DNA of 15,257 nucleotides, from assembly GCA_025924845.1 (NCBI GenBank), contig JAICHN010000073.1, forward strand, positions 1 through 15,257, read 5' to 3'. Each line of letters opens with the position of its first letter. The first letter of the stretch is position 1. Source of the DNA: Chloroflexota bacterium. Lineage in GTDB: Bacteria; Chloroflexota; UBA5177; JANWHV01. A program made the translations under genes and the position numbers. A model generated the notes under the pieces. The model was not told the origin of the DNA. It made no database searches and worked only from the letters and a program-made list of their open reading frames with translations. This document shows, one piece after another, positions 14,154 to 15,257 of the stretch.

Positions 14154-14888
14154 GTGGCGGGTCAAGGAGCGCAGCGTCATAGAACGTGGGTGTTCGCGGC
14201 GGCCGGGGTAGGGGTGGCGGCGATCATCGCGGTGGTAATCGTGGTGATCATCGTCAACCGTTCCTCCCACGCGCCCATAGCCGGCGGACAACCTGGGGCC
14301 GGGGTGGCAGGCACGCCCACCGCGCCGGCAGACCGTACGCCCGCCATGGTCGGGGGTAAACAAGATACCGCGAGCGGCACGACGGCGCCGCCGTCCGCCA
14401 CGGCAAGCGGTTCGCCTGCCGGCTCGGCGCGCGGTACGGGTCCATCAAGCGCCTCGGATACACCTTCGACCGGCCAGGGATCTTCCGCCAACCAAGCGAC
14501 GCCGCTTGACTCGCTTGCGGTCTGCACATCGGCCAACTTTGACACCAGGGCCAACGCTTGCCGGAAAGCGGACTCCCAGGTGTCGGCCGGCAACAGCGGC
14601 CAGACGGTAGACGGCGATCTTTCATTCCCTGATTACATGACCGGTACGATCAGCTTGTTGCAAAAGAAGGGCACGACCTGGAACAGGCTGGGGGAGTTCT
14701 CCACCAAGACCTATCCGGATGTAGTGGTCATTGACTCCAACAAGTTCATCAGCGTGCAGTTGGCGAACGTCTTCTCCTATGGCGGGCACCGTGCTCTGCC
14801 CGGGTGCTCGACCGACTGGGGCATCGAGGTGGACGATGCCCAGGGTTTACCGCTCGGAGCAGTTAAGTTCGCCTATATGTGCTCGTAG
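14154..14888 (+). CDS. Membrane-anchored protein with Cys-containing extracytoplasmic domain
   Basis: A 244-residue protein I do not recognise. A short basic N-terminus (GQGAQRHR) precedes one hydrophobic helix at about 12-34 (TWVFAAAGVGVAAIIAVVIV). A Pro/Ala/Ser/Thr/Gly-rich linker follows to about 120, then a folded C-terminal domain of about 120 residues with four Cys (VCTSAN, NACRK, PGCST, YMCS) that could form two disulfides outside the cell. I start at GTG 14154 because the SD AAAGGAG (14141-14147) is 6 nt upstream of it; an in-frame ATG at 14148 directly abuts the SD and is too close. It lies 150 nt after the dual-VWA gene, so co-transcription or its own promoter are both possible; I see no strong promoter in that gap. 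Confidence 0.78.
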   Translation: MAGQGAQRHRTWVFAAAGVGVAAIIAVVIVVIIVNRSSHAPIAGGQPGAGVAGTPTAPADRTPAMVGGKQDTASGTTAPPSATASGSPAGSARGTGPSSASDTPSTGQGSSANQATPLDSLAVCTSANFDTRANACRKADSQVSAGNSGQTVDGDLSFPDYMTGTISLLQKKGTTWNRLGEFSTKTYPDVVVIDSNKFISVQLANVFSYGGHRALPGCSTDWGIEVDDAQGLPLGAVKFAYMCS

Positions 14889-14926
14889 AGTGAGGATATT
14901 CGCCAATCCTAACTGTTGCCATTCGC

Positions 14927-14955
14927 TTGACAGTGTATCCGGAGCGACCTACCAT
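14927..14955 (+). promoter_or_regulatory. Sigma70-type promoter for the right-edge exported protein
   Basis: TTGACA (14927-14932) is a perfect -35, followed at 17 nt by TACCAT (14950-14955), a 4/6 match to the -10. A start near 14962 gives a leader of about 110 nt before ATG 15073. TATACT at 14971 is an alternative -10 without a -35. Confidence 0.55.
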
Positions 14956-15016
14956 CAAAAGTGAAGACGGTATACTGTGAAAGATTGGCGACTCTTTTGC
15001 CCGGCGGCGCCATGTT

Positions 15017-15052
15017 CCTCGCCTATCCGAGGTGCGCTCCGTGACAGCGGAG
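15017..15052 (+). promoter_or_regulatory. Tandem hairpins in the 5' leader of the right-edge gene
   Basis: CCTCG/CGAGG (15017-15021, 15028-15032) and CTCCG/CGGAG (15037-15041, 15048-15052) are adjacent 5-bp stems, each with a 6-nt loop, ending just before the SD GGAAGGA (about 15058-15064). I could not match a known riboswitch consensus. The leader may be a stability or translation-control element. Confidence 0.3.
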
Positions 15053-15072
15053 ACGTGGGAAGGACATTCGGA

Positions 15073-15257
15073 ATGCGAAGTATTCGACACACAGCGGCGG
15101 CCCTGTTTGCCGCGGTTGGTTTGCTTACGGGCACGGCTTTTACCGCGCCGGTTGCCCAGGCGACAACCGGGCCGTCGGCGAACATGCCCAAAACCTTTAA
15201 GGTCAAGAGTCAATTCGCGGGCCAATTCGTGGGCCAGTATATCCTCAAGTCGGTACC
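15073..15257 (+). CDS. Exported protein, N-terminal part only (runs off right edge)
   Basis: The first 61 codons are present. MRSIRHTAAALFAAVG begins a signal peptide with a hydrophobic core through about residue 25, and a cleavage-like AQA-T near residue 30. The mature start reads TGPSANMPKTFKVK and then QFAGQFVGQYILKSV. GQYILKSV resembles GRYKLVNS in the exported protein at 5379-5903, at a similar distance from the signal peptide, so the two may be paralogues. The SD GGAAGGA is 8 nt upstream. It has its own promoter and a roughly 110-nt structured leader, so it is regulated separately from the cluster before it. The function is unknown. Confidence 0.7.
   Translation, partial: MRSIRHTAAALFAAVGLLTGTAFTAPVAQATTGPSANMPKTFKVKSQFAGQFVGQYILKSV

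Noticed and set aside
1..15257. tRNA, rRNA, CRISPR arrays, insertion sequences
   Set aside because: None seen by reading both strands; no transposase, repeat-spacer pattern or cloverleaf was found.

Overview
The window is high-GC bacterial chromosomal DNA with short intergenic gaps, SD-led genes and sigma70-like promoters. Gene content (a stand-alone biotin ligase without a DNA-binding domain, a MoxR/DUF58/BatA-type VWA cluster, a quinoprotein-fold propeller, Ala/Gly/Pro-rich membrane proteins) would fit Chloroflexota or a neighbouring high-GC phylum, but that assignment is an inference from general style, not from a marker gene.

Left arm (1-2573, minus strand): a promoter at 2545-2573 drives an RNA leader that contains a 24-codon ORF with a near-perfect Shine-Dalgarno, then a strong intrinsic terminator, then birA, a small two-helix membrane protein, and a tyrosine recombinase that runs off the left edge. 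The leader can fold so that the small ORF's SD pairs with its own stop region. This leader is the most original-looking element in the window.

Middle (2656-5370, plus strand): a divergent MarR-type regulator, then a MoxR AAA+ ATPase overlapping by 4 nt with a DUF58 protein. A perfect 19-bp hairpin closes the unit.

Interposed minus-strand pair (5379-7582): an exported quinoprotein-fold beta-propeller, followed 35 nt later by a small exported protein. By motif comparison the propeller has lost the metal-binding and catalytic residues of PQQ dehydrogenases.

Right arm (7906-15257, plus strand): three tightly packed membrane proteins continue the MoxR/VWA theme. They are a three-helix protein with a long low-complexity tail, a BatA-type protein whose VWA metal site is degenerate, and an 857-residue protein with two intact VWA domains around an amidotransferase-like domain. 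After them come a membrane-anchored protein with a Cys-containing extracytoplasmic domain and, behind its own promoter and a structured leader, the start of another small exported protein.

Working together: MoxR ATPases paired with VWA proteins are generally thought to act as chaperone-like machines on membrane or periplasmic targets. Here the cytoplasmic half (MoxR, DUF58) and the membrane half (three proteins at 7906-14003) are separated by the propeller/exported pair. The exported proteins may therefore be clients or partners of the machine; this is inference from position only.
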